Of a DNA stretch of 64,000 nucleotides, positions 47,613-56,859 are shown one piece after another (position 1 is the first letter of the stretch; every line of letters begins with the position of its first letter). This stretch comes from Paracoccus sp. (in: a-proteobacteria) (lineage in GTDB: Bacteria; Pseudomonadota; Alphaproteobacteria; Rhodobacterales; Rhodobacteraceae): NCBI RefSeq assembly GCF_030538695.1, contig NZ_JAUNTN010000005.1:62001-126000 (forward strand), read 5' to 3'. The notes below the pieces were generated by a model, which was not told the DNA's origin, did no database searches, and worked only from the letters and a program-made list of their open reading frames with translations. The position numbers and the translations under genes were made by a program.

Positions 47613-49511
47613 ATGGCGAACTATTATATCGTGCTTTCGGGCTACACCGGCACTGTTCCTGCTGGCTATACGGCGGTTTCGCCAAGCTATGACGGGCTTT
47701 ATGTCACCTCTGGCGTCCGGGTTGCGTCGGGTGACAATGTGATCGTGTCCTCGACCTACAGCGGGAACGTCAATATCATCACCCGCAGCGGGCTGGACAC
47801 CAAGGTGAATGTCACCATCGAAGGCGGTTCGGCCAGTTCGCAGACGGTCAGCTTCCCGAATTATGGTTCCACTTGGTCGGTCGAGCCGACGATTACGGTG
47901 GCCGATGGGGTGGATGCGTCAAGGGTGACGATCGACGGTTCCGGCACGGATGGCATGACCGTAAACGTCGGGGATAATGCCAGACTGGGCAATATCACCG
48001 GCGGCACCGGAAGCGGTGATGCCAATGTTATCACCACCGGCACCGGCTCGACCGTGGGCAATATCACGGGCGGCGATGCGGCCGATACGATCACCATTAA
48101 CGGCAGGGCGGGGACGATCACCACGAATGGCGGTGCCGACAGGATTACGGTTGGTGAGACTGGCACGGTTGGCAATATCTCGGCAGGTGCGGGCAATAAC
48201 GTCGTGACTGTTAACGGAACCGCTGGCACGATTGTCACCGGGAATGGCAATAACGCTGTTGCGCTGGGTGATGGTGCGACGACGGGTTCGATTACCTTGG
48301 GCAACGGCTCGGATACGATCACGGCGGGGGATAATGTCTCGACCGGCAGTATCGCGCTGGGGGATGGCGGGACCAATGGCGATCATGTGACCTTTGGCAG
48401 CGGCGCCAACATCAATGGAAGCATAACCCAGGAAATCGGGGACCATGATTCCCGTGTTCTGATCGGGAATAATTCGACGATCAGCGGGACGATCACGCTG
48501 CGGGGCGGCAATGATGAAGTCGAGATCGGGGACGGCAGTTATGTCGGTGGTCTGGTTGACATAGGTTCGGCTGTATCCACGCGCGATAATGACACGCTGA
48601 CCATCGGGAACAGGGTCACGCTGGACGGTGGTTTCCAGACCGAGGAACGTGCCGATGTCGTGACCATCGGGCTTGATCCGGTGATAAACGGCCCGGCAGA
48701 CCTGTATCTGGATGCCGACGGAAACGACGTTCTGAACCTCGCCATCCGTAACCGTGAGGAGGATGCACTCAAGGACGCTCTGGCGGCTGCGGGTTATCGG
48801 GACAATGGCAACGGCACCTGGGTCAACAGCGGCAATTACGATTTCACCTGGAACGGCGTCACCTATACCGATGTTGAACATATTTCGTTCTTTTTCCCGT
48901 GTTTTGCACGGGGAACGCTGATTGAAACCGACCGCGGCGCGGTGGCTATCGAGGATCTGGCCGAGGGGGATCTGGTGCAGACCCGTGACAACGGGATGCA
49001 GCCGATCCGCTGGATTGGCTCGCGCCATTTGCCAGAGATCGCACTGAACCTGAACGAAAAACTGCGTCCAATCCGCATCAAGGCTGGTGCGCTTGGGGCT
49101 GGTTTGCCCGCGACCGATCTGCTGGTGTCGCCGCAGCATCGGATTCTAGTGCGCTCGCGCATTGCGCAGCGGATGTTTGGCACCGATGAGGTTCTGATCG
49201 CCGCCAAGCAGCTTTGCCAGATCGAAGGCATCGACATTGCCACGGATCTGGCCGAGGTCGAATATTTCCACATGCTGTTCGACCGGCACGAGGTCGTGAC
49301 CTCGAATGGCGCGGAAACCGAGTCGCTGTTCACTGGCCCCGAGGCGCTGAAGGCCGTTGGTCCCGCCGCGCGCGAGGAAATCTTTGCGATCTTCCCCGAG
49401 TTGAAGGACCGCGACTATACCCCGGTTCCCGCCCGCCTGCTGCCTTCGGGGCGGATGGGCCGCAAGCTGGCGGTGCGCCATGCGCAGAACGGCAAGCCGC
49501 TGGTGATGTGA
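47613..49511 (+). CDS. Beta-repeat protein with C-terminal Hint domain
   Basis: A 632-residue, secreted-type protein. Residues about 120-350 contain roughly nine imperfect repeats of about 20 residues rich in Gly, Asn, Asp and Thr (GNGSDTITAGDN, GTITLRGGNDEVEIGD), predicting a beta-solenoid. From Cys430 (CFARGTLIETDRGAVAIEDL) a Hint_2 (hedgehog/intein) domain follows, with SPQHRILV about 80 residues on. The chain ends shortly after the domain, so it is not a splicing intein. No signal peptide is visible; Rhodobacterales Hint_2 proteins are often linked to type I secretion. ATG 47613 follows AGGAAAAAG; upstream in-frame codons look non-coding. Confidence 0.85.
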   Translation: MANYYIVLSGYTGTVPAGYTAVSPSYDGLYVTSGVRVASGDNVIVSSTYSGNVNIITRSGLDTKVNVTIEGGSASSQTVSFPNYGSTWSVEPTITVADGVDASRVTIDGSGTDGMTVNVGDNARLGNITGGTGSGDANVITTGTGSTVGNITGGDAADTITINGRAGTITTNGGADRITVGETGTVGNISAGAGNNVVTVNGTAGTIVTGNGNNAVALGDGATTGSITLGNGSDTITAGDNVSTGSIALGDGGTNGDHVTFGSGANINGSITQEIGDHDSRVLIGNNSTISGTITLRGGNDEVEIGDGSYVGGLVDIGSAVSTRDNDTLTIGNRVTLDGGFQTEERADVVTIGLDPVINGPADLYLDADGNDVLNLAIRNREEDALKDALAAAGYRDNGNGTWVNSGNYDFTWNGVTYTDVEHISFFFPCFARGTLIETDRGAVAIEDLAEGDLVQTRDNGMQPIRWIGSRHLPEIALNLNEKLRPIRIKAGALGAGLPATDLLVSPQHRILVRSRIAQRMFGTDEVLIAAKQLCQIEGIDIATDLAEVEYFHMLFDRHEVVTSNGAETESLFTGPEALKAVGPAAREEIFAIFPELKDRDYTPVPARLLPSGRMGRKLAVRHAQNGKPLVM

Positions 49512-49527
49512 TCCGGCAGTAATCAGG

Positions 49528-49557
49528 AAGGGGCCGCAATTCTGTCGCGGCCTTTTT
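49528..49557 (+). terminator. Terminator of the Hint-protein gene
   Basis: GGCCGC and GCGGCC stem, extended by G-T and A-T pairs, followed by TTTTT; it starts 16 bases after the stop. Confidence 0.8.
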
Positions 49558-49601
49558 CATGGTTGCCGCCAGTGCTATGGAGGCCAAAACAGGAGGCAAC
49601 C

Positions 49602-50063
49602 ATGTCCCATTACACCGACGGCCTGACCCAGTTGGGCCAGGCGACCAACCTGCCGCAATCGCCCGAGGAAGCCGTGCTGGAGCGGGTGCCGAACCCGCAG
49701 GCCGGGCAGCGTTATGTGGTGCGGTTCACCCAGCCCGAATTCACCAGCCTTTGTCCGATGACCGGCCAGCCGGATTTTGCGCATCTGGTGATCGACTATC
49801 TGCCCGGCGACTGGCTGGTGGAATCGAAATCCTTGAAGCTGTTTTTGGGCAGTTTCCGCAATCACGGCGCATTTCACGAGGATTGCACCGTGACCATTGG
49901 CCGTCGTCTGGCCGATCTGCTGGACCCGCAATGGCTGCGCATCGGTGGTTACTGGTATCCGCGCGGCGGGATGCCGATTGATGTGTTCTGGCAGACCGGC
50001 CCGGTGCCGGAAGGCGTCTGGCTGCCCGATCAGGGTGTGCCGACCTATCGCGGGCGCGGTTGA
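49602..50063 (+). CDS. queF: NADPH-dependent 7-cyano-7-deazaguanine reductase
   Basis: Reduces preQ0 to preQ1 in queuosine synthesis. The 153-residue unimodular QueF has nucleophile Cys51 ([12 protein letters not shown]), Asp58, the substrate-binding VESKSLKL with Glu74, and His92/Glu93 (AFHEDC). AGGAGG precedes ATG 49602. bioM follows 18 bases later on the same strand, but the two functions are unrelated. Confidence 0.95.
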   Translation: MSHYTDGLTQLGQATNLPQSPEEAVLERVPNPQAGQRYVVRFTQPEFTSLCPMTGQPDFAHLVIDYLPGDWLVESKSLKLFLGSFRNHGAFHEDCTVTIGRRLADLLDPQWLRIGGYWYPRGGMPIDVFWQTGPVPEGVWLPDQGVPTYRGRG

Positions 50064-50081
50064 CGCTTGCAGGGGGACGGG

Positions 50082-50813
50082 ATGAGTGCCGCCGGGTTCC
50101 AGATCCGGCTGGAAGATCTGCATTATCAGGCCGGCGGGCGGGTGATCCTGAACGGGATCAGCCTGCAATCGCAGGCCCGGCGGATTGGTGTCGTGGGGCA
50201 GAATGGCTCGGGCAAAAGCACGCTGGCGCGGGTGGTGGCCGGGCTGATCGCGCCGGATCAGGGTCGGGTGACGATTTGCGGCGCGGATATGCTGCGCGAC
50301 CGCAAGGCGGCTCTGCGCAGCGTCGGGATGCTGTTCCAGAACCCCGAGCATCAGATCATTTTCCCAACCGTGCGCGAGGAAATCGCCTTCGGCCTGCGCC
50401 AGCTTGGCCAAAGCCGCACCGAGGCCGATGAGGGGGCGGGGGCCATGCTGGCGCGTTTTGACCGGGCGCATTGGCTGGACCTGCCGGTGTCGATCCTGTC
50501 GCAAGGGCAGAAACATCTGCTGTGCATCATGGCGGTTCTGGCGATGCGTCCGGCGCTGTTGATTATGGACGAGCCTTTCGCCGGGCTGGACATTCCGACC
50601 CGGATGCGGCTGGCCCGGATCTTGGACGGTGCGGGGGTCGCGCTTTTGCATATCTCGCATGATCCGCAGGATTTGCAGGGTTATGACGAAGTGTTCTGGC
50701 TGGATCAGGGGGCGATCCGCGCGCATGGCCTTGCGGGCGAGGTGCTGCCTGATTTCACTGCCGAGATGATCCGGCAAGGGGAATGTGATGATCTCGCTGA
50801 CCTCGCCGGTTAA
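50082..50813 (+). CDS. bioM: Biotin ECF transporter ATPase
   Basis: A 243-residue ABC ATPase of the energy-coupling-factor type: Walker A GQNGSGKST, Q-loop LFQNPEHQIIFPTV (the NPEHQ motif is typical of ECF ATPases), a modified signature LSQGQKHLL in place of LSGGQ, and Walker B MDEPFAGLD. With bioN and bioY it forms the bioMNY biotin importer first described in Rhodobacter. It overlaps bioN by 26 bases. Confidence 0.92.
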   Translation: MSAAGFQIRLEDLHYQAGGRVILNGISLQSQARRIGVVGQNGSGKSTLARVVAGLIAPDQGRVTICGADMLRDRKAALRSVGMLFQNPEHQIIFPTVREEIAFGLRQLGQSRTEADEGAGAMLARFDRAHWLDLPVSILSQGQKHLLCIMAVLAMRPALLIMDEPFAGLDIPTRMRLARILDGAGVALLHISHDPQDLQGYDEVFWLDQGAIRAHGLAGEVLPDFTAEMIRQGECDDLADLAG

Positions 50814-51402
50814 GACCCGCGCCCATGGCTGGCCTGCCGGGGCCAAACTGGCGGGGCTGTGCCTTGCGACCTGGGTGCTGTTTTGGGCGCGTGATCCGGT
50901 GGTGCAGGCGGTGATTTTTGCCGGGGTGCTGCTGCTTTATGCGGCGCCGGGGCGGGTGTTCTTTGCTGCGGGTCTGGCCGGAGTGCGGATGATCTGGCCA
51001 TTTGTTGTGTTGATTCTGGTCTGGCACGCCGTCACCGATGATCTGCGCAACGGCGTGGTGGTGGCGCTGCGCATGGTGAACGCGGTGGCGCTGGCCAATC
51101 TGGTGACGATGACCACGCGGCTGGATCAGATGATGGCGGTGCTGCGCTGGCTGCTGACACCGCTGCGGCGACTGGGCCTGCCGGTGCATCTGCTGGAAAC
51201 CGCCGTGGCGCTGGTGATTCGCTTTACGCCGGTGCTGATGGCGCGGGCGGGGCTGCTGCGGCAGGCGTGGCAGGCGCGTTCGCCGCGCCGACCGGGCTGG
51301 CGGCTGATGCAGCCCTTGATGTTGCAGGCTCTGGACGAGGCCGATCAGGTCGGGCAGGCATTGCAGGCGCGGGGTGGCCCGCTTGGACCGGATAAGGAAT
51401 GA
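50788..51402 (+). CDS. bioN: Biotin ECF transporter transmembrane (T) component
   Basis: A 204-residue EcfT-type membrane protein with hydrophobic segments near residues 20-60 and 68-110 and the coupling region LLRQAWQARSPRRPGWRL (the Ala-Arg-containing cytoplasmic helices that contact the ATPase). ATG 50788 is preferred over GTG 50785 for spacing from AAGGGG. It links BioM to BioY. Confidence 0.88.
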   Translation: MISLTSPVKTRAHGWPAGAKLAGLCLATWVLFWARDPVVQAVIFAGVLLLYAAPGRVFFAAGLAGVRMIWPFVVLILVWHAVTDDLRNGVVVALRMVNAVALANLVTMTTRLDQMMAVLRWLLTPLRRLGLPVHLLETAVALVIRFTPVLMARAGLLRQAWQARSPRRPGWRLMQPLMLQALDEADQVGQALQARGGPLGPDKE

Positions 51403-51404
51403 CC

Positions 51405-51947
51405 ATGGAACGCAGTCTTGCTCAAATCGCTCTTTTCGCCGCGCTGATCGCGGTTTTCGGTCTGGTGCCGCCGATCTGGCTGGGGTTCGGTGTGCCGATC
51501 AGTGCGCAGACGATGGCGGTGACGCTGGCCGGGGCGGTGCTTGGCGCCCGGCGCGGGGCGCTGGCGGCGGGGTTGTTCATCCTGCTGGTGGCGCTTGGCC
51601 TGCCTTTGCTGGCGGGCGGGCGCGGTGGTCTGGCGGTGTTCGCCTCGCCGACGGGGGGGTTCGCGCTGGGTTTCCCGGTGGCGGCTTTTGTCACCGGGCT
51701 GGTGGTCGAGCATCTGCGCCTGCGCCCCGTCGGGCTGCGGGCGGCGCTGGCTACGGTGACCGGCGGCATCCTTGTGCTGTATCCGATTGGCGCGGCCGGT
51801 CTGGCGATGGCCACCGGACGCAGCTATCCCGAGGCGCTGGGCCTGACCGTGGCCTTTATCCCCGGCGATCTGATCAAGGCGGTGCTGAGCGGTTTTCTGG
51901 TGCAGTCGCTGGCCCGGACCCGTCCGCAAAGCCTGAGCTGGCTGTAA
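51405..51947 (+). CDS. bioY: Biotin ECF transporter substrate-binding (S) component
   Basis: A 180-residue membrane protein with about six hydrophobic segments and the BioY signatures VPISAQTMAVTLAGAVLGAR and FASPTGGFALGFPVAAFVTG. It binds biotin. ATG 51405 is preferred because AAGGA is too close to ATG 51399. A GGATATTT element begins right at its stop. Confidence 0.92.
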   Translation: MERSLAQIALFAALIAVFGLVPPIWLGFGVPISAQTMAVTLAGAVLGARRGALAAGLFILLVALGLPLLAGGRGGLAVFASPTGGFALGFPVAAFVTGLVVEHLRLRPVGLRAALATVTGGILVLYPIGAAGLAMATGRSYPEALGLTVAFIPGDLIKAVLSGFLVQSLARTRPQSLSWL

Positions 51948-51993
51948 GGGGCTGGCGCCCCTTGCCTCCGGCGGGGATATTTAGGGACAAAAG
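51948..51993 (+). repeat. GGATATTT 3'-end element, copy downstream of bioY
   Basis: GGGGC-TGGC-GCCCC hairpin directly at the bioY stop, then CTCCGGCGGGGATATTTAGG and GACAAAAGAT. It has the same hairpin-plus-tail design as the copies after gpt and fabH, in the orientation of the upstream gene. Confidence 0.65.
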
Positions 51994-52144
51994 ATAGGCT
52001 GGTCTTGCGGGCAGGCGGGCGCGGTCGTAATGAGGGCGGCATGAGATTCATGGCGTTTCGGATACGAATTAGCGGCCCGGTGGCGTGAGGTTTCGCGCCG
52101 CCGGGATGCTTTGTGCCTGAAACGACCGACCAAAGGACCGCCCG

Positions 52145-55027
52145 ATGAGCGACCAGACCCCCGACTATCGCAATACTGTCTTTCTGCCTGAAACCGATTT
52201 CCCCATGCGCGCCGGCCTGCCTGCGCGGGAACCCGAATGGCTGGCCCGCTGGGAACGGCTTGGCGTTTATGACCAGTTGCGGGCCAAGACCGGACGCAAG
52301 CCCTTTATCCTGCATGATGGCCCGCCCTATGCGAACGGGCATCTGCATATCGGTCACGCGCTGAACAAAGTGCTGAAAGATTTTATCACCCGGTCACAGC
52401 AGATGATGGGCCGCGATGCGCGTTATGTGCCGGGCTGGGACTGCCACGGCCTGCCGATCGAATGGAAGATCGAGGAGCAATACCGCGCCAAGGGGCAGGA
52501 CAAGGACGCCGTGGATGTGGTCGAGTTCCGGCAGGAATGTCGCCGTTTCGCCGATGAGTGGGTCGGCATCCAGCGCGAGGAGTTCAAGCGGCTTGGCGTG
52601 ATCGGCAAGTGGGACGCCCCCTATCTGACCATGACCTATCACGCCGAAGCCGTGATTGCGCAGGATTTTATGAAACTGCTGATGAACGGCTCGCTTTATC
52701 AGGGGTCCAAGCCGGTGATGTGGTCGCCGGTCGAAAAGACCGCGCTGGCTGAGGCAGAGGTTGAATATCACGACCATACCAGCCATCAGGTTTGGGTGCG
52801 GTTCCCGGTTCAGGGGCAGGATATGGCGGTGGTGATCTGGACCACGACGCCCTGGACCATTCCGCAGAACCGTGCCGTCGCCTTTGGCCCGGCGCTGGCC
52901 TATGGGCTGTATCGTGTGGATGTGCTGGCCGAGGGTTCGACCGCGCGTGAAGGCGAGGTGCTGATCCTTGGTGATGCGCTGGCTGAGGGCGTTCTGCAAT
53001 CGGCCAAGGTCGCAGCCTATACCCGCCTGCGCGATGTGACCACGGATGAACTGGCCGGGCTGACCCTCGCCCATCCTTATCGCGGGGCCGAGGGTGCCGC
53101 CGGCGAATGGGATTATGACGTGCCGATGCTGCCCGGCGATCATGTCACCGATGACGCGGGAACGGGCTTTGTGCATACCGCGCCGTCCCATGGTGATGAC
53201 GACTATCAGCTTGGGCTGAAGTTTGGCCTGCCAATGACCTATAACGTCGAGCCGGATGGCAGCTATCGTGCCGATCTGCCGATCTTTGGCGGTCAGCACA
53301 TCATTCTTCCCGATGGGAAGGAAGGCCCGGCCAATGTCAGCAATATCAAGCAGATGGCCTATGCCGGGGCGCTGCTGGCCAAGGGCAAGATGAAGCACAG
53401 CTATCCGCATAGCTGGCGGTCGAAAGCGCCGCTGATCTATCGCAACACGCCGCAGTGGTTCGCCGCCATCGACCGCAAGCTGGATGACGGCATGGGCGAA
53501 TATGGCGATAGCATCCGCGCGCGTGCGCTGACCAGCATTGATACGCTGGTGAAATGGACCCCGCAGACCGGGCGCAACCGCATTTTCAGCATGATCGAGA
53601 ACCGCCCCGACTGGGTGCTGTCGCGGCAACGGGCTTGGGGCGTGCCTCTGACCTGCTTCGTGCGGCGTGGGGCGCGGCCTGATGATGCCGATTTCCTGCT
53701 GCGTGATGACCGCGTGAACGACCGCATCACCGCGGCTTTCGAGGCCGAGGGTGCGGATGTCTGGTATCGTGACGGCTTTAAGGCACAGGTTCTTGACGGG
53801 GTGGCTAACCCGGATGACTACGATCAGGTCATGGATGTGCTGGATGTGTGGTTCGATTCCGGCAGCACCCATTCCTTCGTGATCCGTGATCGTGCCGATG
53901 GCAGCCCGGACGGCATCGCCGACCTGTATCTGGAGGGGACCGACCAGCATCGCGGTTGGTTCCATTCCTCGCTGTTGCAAGCCTGCGCGACCAAGGGGCG
54001 GGCGCCTTATCGCGGGGTGCTGACGCATGGGTTCACGCTGGATGAAAAGGGCATGAAAATGTCCAAATCCTTGGGGAATACCATCGTTCCTGCCGAGGTG
54101 ATCCAGCAATATGGTGCCGATATTCTGCGCCTTTGGGTGGCGCAGACTGACTATACCGCCGATCAGCGTATCGGGCCGGAGATCCTGAAAGGCAGCGCCG
54201 ACAGCTATCGCCGCCTGCGCAATACACTGCGCTTCATGTTGGGCAATCTGGCGGGTTTCTCGGATGCGGAACGGCTGGAGCCGGCGGCCATGCCCGAGTT
54301 GGAGCAATGGGTTCTGCACCGTCTTGCCGGTTTGGATCATGTCGTGCGTCAGGGCTATGATACCTATGACTTCCAAGGCGTTTTCCAGACGTTGTTCCAG
54401 TTCTGCACGGTCGATCTGTCGGCGTTTTATTTCGACATTCGCAAGGACAGCCTGTATTGCGACGCCCCCGACAGCCCGCGCCGCCGCGCTGCGCGGACGG
54501 TGCTGGACCTGCTGTTCCACCGGCTTGTGACCTGGCTGGCCCCGATTCTGCCCTTCACGATGGAGGACGTGTGGCTGTCGCGCTTCCCGTCTGATGATGA
54601 CAGCGTGCATCTGCATGACTTCCCGCTGACTCCGGCGGATTGGCTGAACGAGCCGCTGGCTGCAAAATGGGACAGTATCCGCCGCGCCCGCCGCGTGGTC
54701 ACGGCTGCGCTGGAGGTCAAGCGCACGGATAAAACCATCGGTGCCAGCCTTGAAGCCGCGCCGATTGTCCATGTCCGCGATGCGGATATGCTGGCGGCGC
54801 TGAAGTCGGTGGATTTTGCGGATATTTGCATCACCTCGGGCCTGTCGCTAACCGCCGATCCGATCCCGGCCGAGGCGTTCCGTATGCCGGACCAGCCCGG
54901 TCTTGGGGTCGAGTTTGAACTGGCCGAGGGCGAGAAATGCCAGCGGTGCTGGAAAATCCTGCCCGATGTCGGCACGCATGAACACCCTGACACCTGCGCA
55001 CGTTGCGACGCAGCACTGTCCGAATAA
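52145..55027 (+). CDS. ileS: Isoleucyl-tRNA synthetase
   Basis: A 960-residue class I synthetase of the bacterial, zinc-containing type: HIGH at 68-71 (GHLHIGHALNKVLKD), editing-domain segment (AVIWTTTPWTIPQNRAVAF, GTGFVHTAPSHGDDDYQLG), KMSKS at 638-642, and a C-terminal zinc ribbon (CQRCWKI, CARC). ATG 52145 is preceded by AAAGGACCGCCC. It is followed by a strong terminator. No T-box leader is visible, as expected for this group. Confidence 0.98.
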   Translation: MSDQTPDYRNTVFLPETDFPMRAGLPAREPEWLARWERLGVYDQLRAKTGRKPFILHDGPPYANGHLHIGHALNKVLKDFITRSQQMMGRDARYVPGWDCHGLPIEWKIEEQYRAKGQDKDAVDVVEFRQECRRFADEWVGIQREEFKRLGVIGKWDAPYLTMTYHAEAVIAQDFMKLLMNGSLYQGSKPVMWSPVEKTALAEAEVEYHDHTSHQVWVRFPVQGQDMAVVIWTTTPWTIPQNRAVAFGPALAYGLYRVDVLAEGSTAREGEVLILGDALAEGVLQSAKVAAYTRLRDVTTDELAGLTLAHPYRGAEGAAGEWDYDVPMLPGDHVTDDAGTGFVHTAPSHGDDDYQLGLKFGLPMTYNVEPDGSYRADLPIFGGQHIILPDGKEGPANVSNIKQMAYAGALLAKGKMKHSYPHSWRSKAPLIYRNTPQWFAAIDRKLDDGMGEYGDSIRARALTSIDTLVKWTPQTGRNRIFSMIENRPDWVLSRQRAWGVPLTCFVRRGARPDDADFLLRDDRVNDRITAAFEAEGADVWYRDGFKAQVLDGVANPDDYDQVMDVLDVWFDSGSTHSFVIRDRADGSPDGIADLYLEGTDQHRGWFHSSLLQACATKGRAPYRGVLTHGFTLDEKGMKMSKSLGNTIVPAEVIQQYGADILRLWVAQTDYTADQRIGPEILKGSADSYRRLRNTLRFMLGNLAGFSDAERLEPAAMPELEQWVLHRLAGLDHVVRQGYDTYDFQGVFQTLFQFCTVDLSAFYFDIRKDSLYCDAPDSPRRRAARTVLDLLFHRLVTWLAPILPFTMEDVWLSRFPSDDDSVHLHDFPLTPADWLNEPLAAKWDSIRRARRVVTAALEVKRTDKTIGASLEAAPIVHVRDADMLAALKSVDFADICITSGLSLTADPIPAEAFRMPDQPGLGVEFELAEGEKCQRCWKILPDVGTHEHPDTCARCDAALSE

Positions 55028-55028
55028 G

Positions 55029-55058
55029 AAAAAAGCCCCGGTTCGCCGGGGCTTTTTT
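55029..55058 (+). terminator. Terminator of ileS
   Basis: AAAAAAGCCCCGG-TTCG-CCGGGGCTTTTTT: a 13-bp stem with UUCG tetraloop and T-run, starting just after the ileS stop. Confidence 0.93.
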
Positions 55059-55076
55059 GCAGGGCAAGTTACCGGA

Positions 55077-55250
55077 TCAGGCGTCACGATGACCGCGACC
55101 AGCAAGCCTTTCGGGGCTGAGGGGCAGGCCAAGCGTATCTGCGTAAAGCGCCGGGCTGGCGTCTGAGGCTTTGGTTATCGGGCCGAAGCCTGCAACAAAA
55201 AGCACGTCGATTTCAGGCAGATATTCTCCCCTGTCTGTGGGTCTCGCCTC
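55077..55250 (-). pseudogene. Glyoxalase/VOC-family gene remnant
   Basis: On the minus strand an open stretch of about 58 codons reads EYLPEIDVLFVAGFGPITKA then SPALYADTLGLPLS, matching the N-terminal half-domain of the vicinal-oxygen-chelate (glyoxalase/bleomycin-resistance) fold, and stops at 55077. No ATG lies upstream in frame and the C-terminal half is absent, so it appears to be a decayed fragment. Confidence 0.5.
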
Positions 55251-55298
55251 TGGATCAGAGTGAGATGCGGGGGGAATGACAACCGCAAGCAGCTTTAT

Positions 55299-55335
55299 GC
55301 CGGGCCGCTTGGGAAGATGTGGCCCGGCTTTTGCT
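55299..55335 (+). terminator. Hairpin with T-run between the VOC remnant and the sugar-transferase-like gene
   Basis: GCCGGGCC and GGCCCGGC form an 8-bp stem with a 14-base loop; TTTTGCTTC follows on the plus strand. It could be an old terminator or a boundary hairpin 9 bases past the convergent stop at 55344. Confidence 0.4.
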
Positions 55336-55343
55336 TCAAAGGG

Positions 55344-56495
55344 TTACACCAGCCACAACTTGTTCGCCTTGATCTTCTGGCGGATGGGCATTTCACGACG
55401 GGGCAGGGGCTGACCTTCGAACAGAGGACGCAGCTTTTTCAGCCCCTTGCCCTGCAAGATCAGCTTTTTCGCCGGTTCCCAATCGCGTAGCAGGCGGCGG
55501 ATAGATTTATCCTCGGCCAGTGCCTCAAGCGTATCCAGCGCCTTTTGCGGGGCCAGCGCGTAAAACAGTGGCAGCATCCGGTAATGGAGTGTCACATCGC
55601 CATCCAGCCCCGCCAGTTCCGGCCCCGGACGCCCGCCACCAAAGCTGTGGATCACCAGCGGCAGAACGATCTGGTCCAGCCAGGGGTAGAGGTTCTGCGC
55701 AGCCAGCACTTCGCCCGGATGGTTGCGCACGGCTTGCGCCCATTCGGAATAACGCTTGCCGAACGCCTCGGGATCGGCACCAAAGAACCAACCGGCGTTG
55801 AAATAAAGATAGCGTTCCCAATGTTCATCCGGCTGGGTTTTGTCCAGCGAACTGTCGAAATCCAGCCCGAAGCGATCATAGAGCGATTTCCAGATGTCGG
55901 TGATGGTCGGACCATACAGCGGCGCTTCGGGCCAGGTGCCTTCGCGTTTCATCGAGGCTGAGGGGCGGTCGAAGTCGAACGGCACCTGATCCAGCGGGCC
56001 GGTGATGATGGTGTCGGTGTCGAAAAAGATGAACGGCTGGCCGGAGGGCAGGGCGGCCAGCGCCTCGATCTTGTTGCCATTGGGGTATTCCGCGCCAAAG
56101 TGATGTGCGGTGAAGGGGGTGATTTCCGCCCCCATGCTTTCCAACTGCTTGCGGATCGGGTCGGGAATGGCGACCTCATGCCCGGACCAGCGGCCTTCGG
56201 CGCGTGGCTCGGCCACGATCAGGCGGCCCTTGAAATCCGGCGCATTGGCCCGCAGCGAGGCGGTAAAGATCAGCGCCTCATAGGCCAGCCGCCCCTGATG
56301 CGCGACAATCAGGATATTGAAGGGCTGCGCGGGTTTGGATGCCGGTTGGGCTGCGGGGGCCTTGCGAGGCCGGCTGGCGGTTGCTTTGGCTGGGGCTTTC
56401 GGTGCCGTCTTGGCCGCAGGCGCTTTCGTCGCCGTTGCACGTTTTGCCGCCGGTTGCGCGGTCTCTGTGGTCTTGCTGGTCGTCCGCTTGGCCAT
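55344..56495 (-). CDS. Sugar-transferase-like protein with basic Lys/Ala N-terminal tail
   Basis: A 383-residue protein. Residues 1 to about 57 are Lys/Ala/Pro/Thr-rich (AKAPAKATAS-type repeats), like histone-H1-type or nucleoid-binding tails. From about 58 a nucleotide-sugar-transferase-like fold follows: FNILIVAHQGRLAYEALIFT, FIFFDTDTIITGPLD (a DxD-type motif), LYGPTITDIWKSLYDRFGLD, YLYFNAGWFFGADPEAFG. The enzyme class is inferred from the DTD motif. The gene stands alone between the VOC remnant and tRNA-Tyr. Confidence 0.7.
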   Translation of the reverse strand: MAKRTTSKTTETAQPAAKRATATKAPAAKTAPKAPAKATASRPRKAPAAQPASKPAQPFNILIVAHQGRLAYEALIFTASLRANAPDFKGRLIVAEPRAEGRWSGHEVAIPDPIRKQLESMGAEITPFTAHHFGAEYPNGNKIEALAALPSGQPFIFFDTDTIITGPLDQVPFDFDRPSASMKREGTWPEAPLYGPTITDIWKSLYDRFGLDFDSSLDKTQPDEHWERYLYFNAGWFFGADPEAFGKRYSEWAQAVRNHPGEVLAAQNLYPWLDQIVLPLVIHSFGGGRPGPELAGLDGDVTLHYRMLPLFYALAPQKALDTLEALAEDKSIRRLLRDWEPAKKLILQGKGLKKLRPLFEGQPLPRREMPIRQKIKANKLWLV

Positions 56496-56634
56496 CCTAT
56501 CCGCCCTTTACATGCCGATTCCTGTGCAGATTACAGCCGGAAATCGCAAAGCGGAACCACGTTTTGCTATATTTGCATAAGGTTGGCAGAAATTGCCACC
56601 GCAACGGCCCCACCACCTGCTTTGTTGGAAGAAG

Positions 56635-56718
56635 TGGTGGGCGACCCTGGAATCGAACCAGGCATGGGTCTCCCCGGCGGAGTTACAGTCCGCTGCCGCA
56701 CCTTGCAGCACGTCGCCC
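56635..56718 (-). tRNA. tRNA-Tyr (anticodon GTA)
   Basis: An 84-base class II tRNA on the minus strand. Acceptor GGGCGAC pairs with GTCGCCC; anticodon stem GCGGA/TCCGC around loop CTGTAAC; a long variable arm (CGGGGAGACCCATG); T-arm CCTGG/CCAGG with TTCGATT; CCA is encoded. It lies between rlmB (divergent) and the sugar-transferase-like gene. Confidence 0.93.
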
Positions 56719-56859
56719 CCGAAAGCCTGCACTTGTCAGCGCCTCGGCGTGGGGGGCTGATTACCGGGCAAGGCGCGGGGCGTCAAGCAGGAAATCCGCC
56801 CTCTTGCCATGTTTCGCATGGCAGGCCAGACAAGGGGCAGCAGCCATAAGGAAAACGCC

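Noticed and set aside
47613..49511. Hint domain as a protein-splicing intein
   Set aside because: No host enzyme is interrupted and the chain ends soon after the domain without a C-extein.
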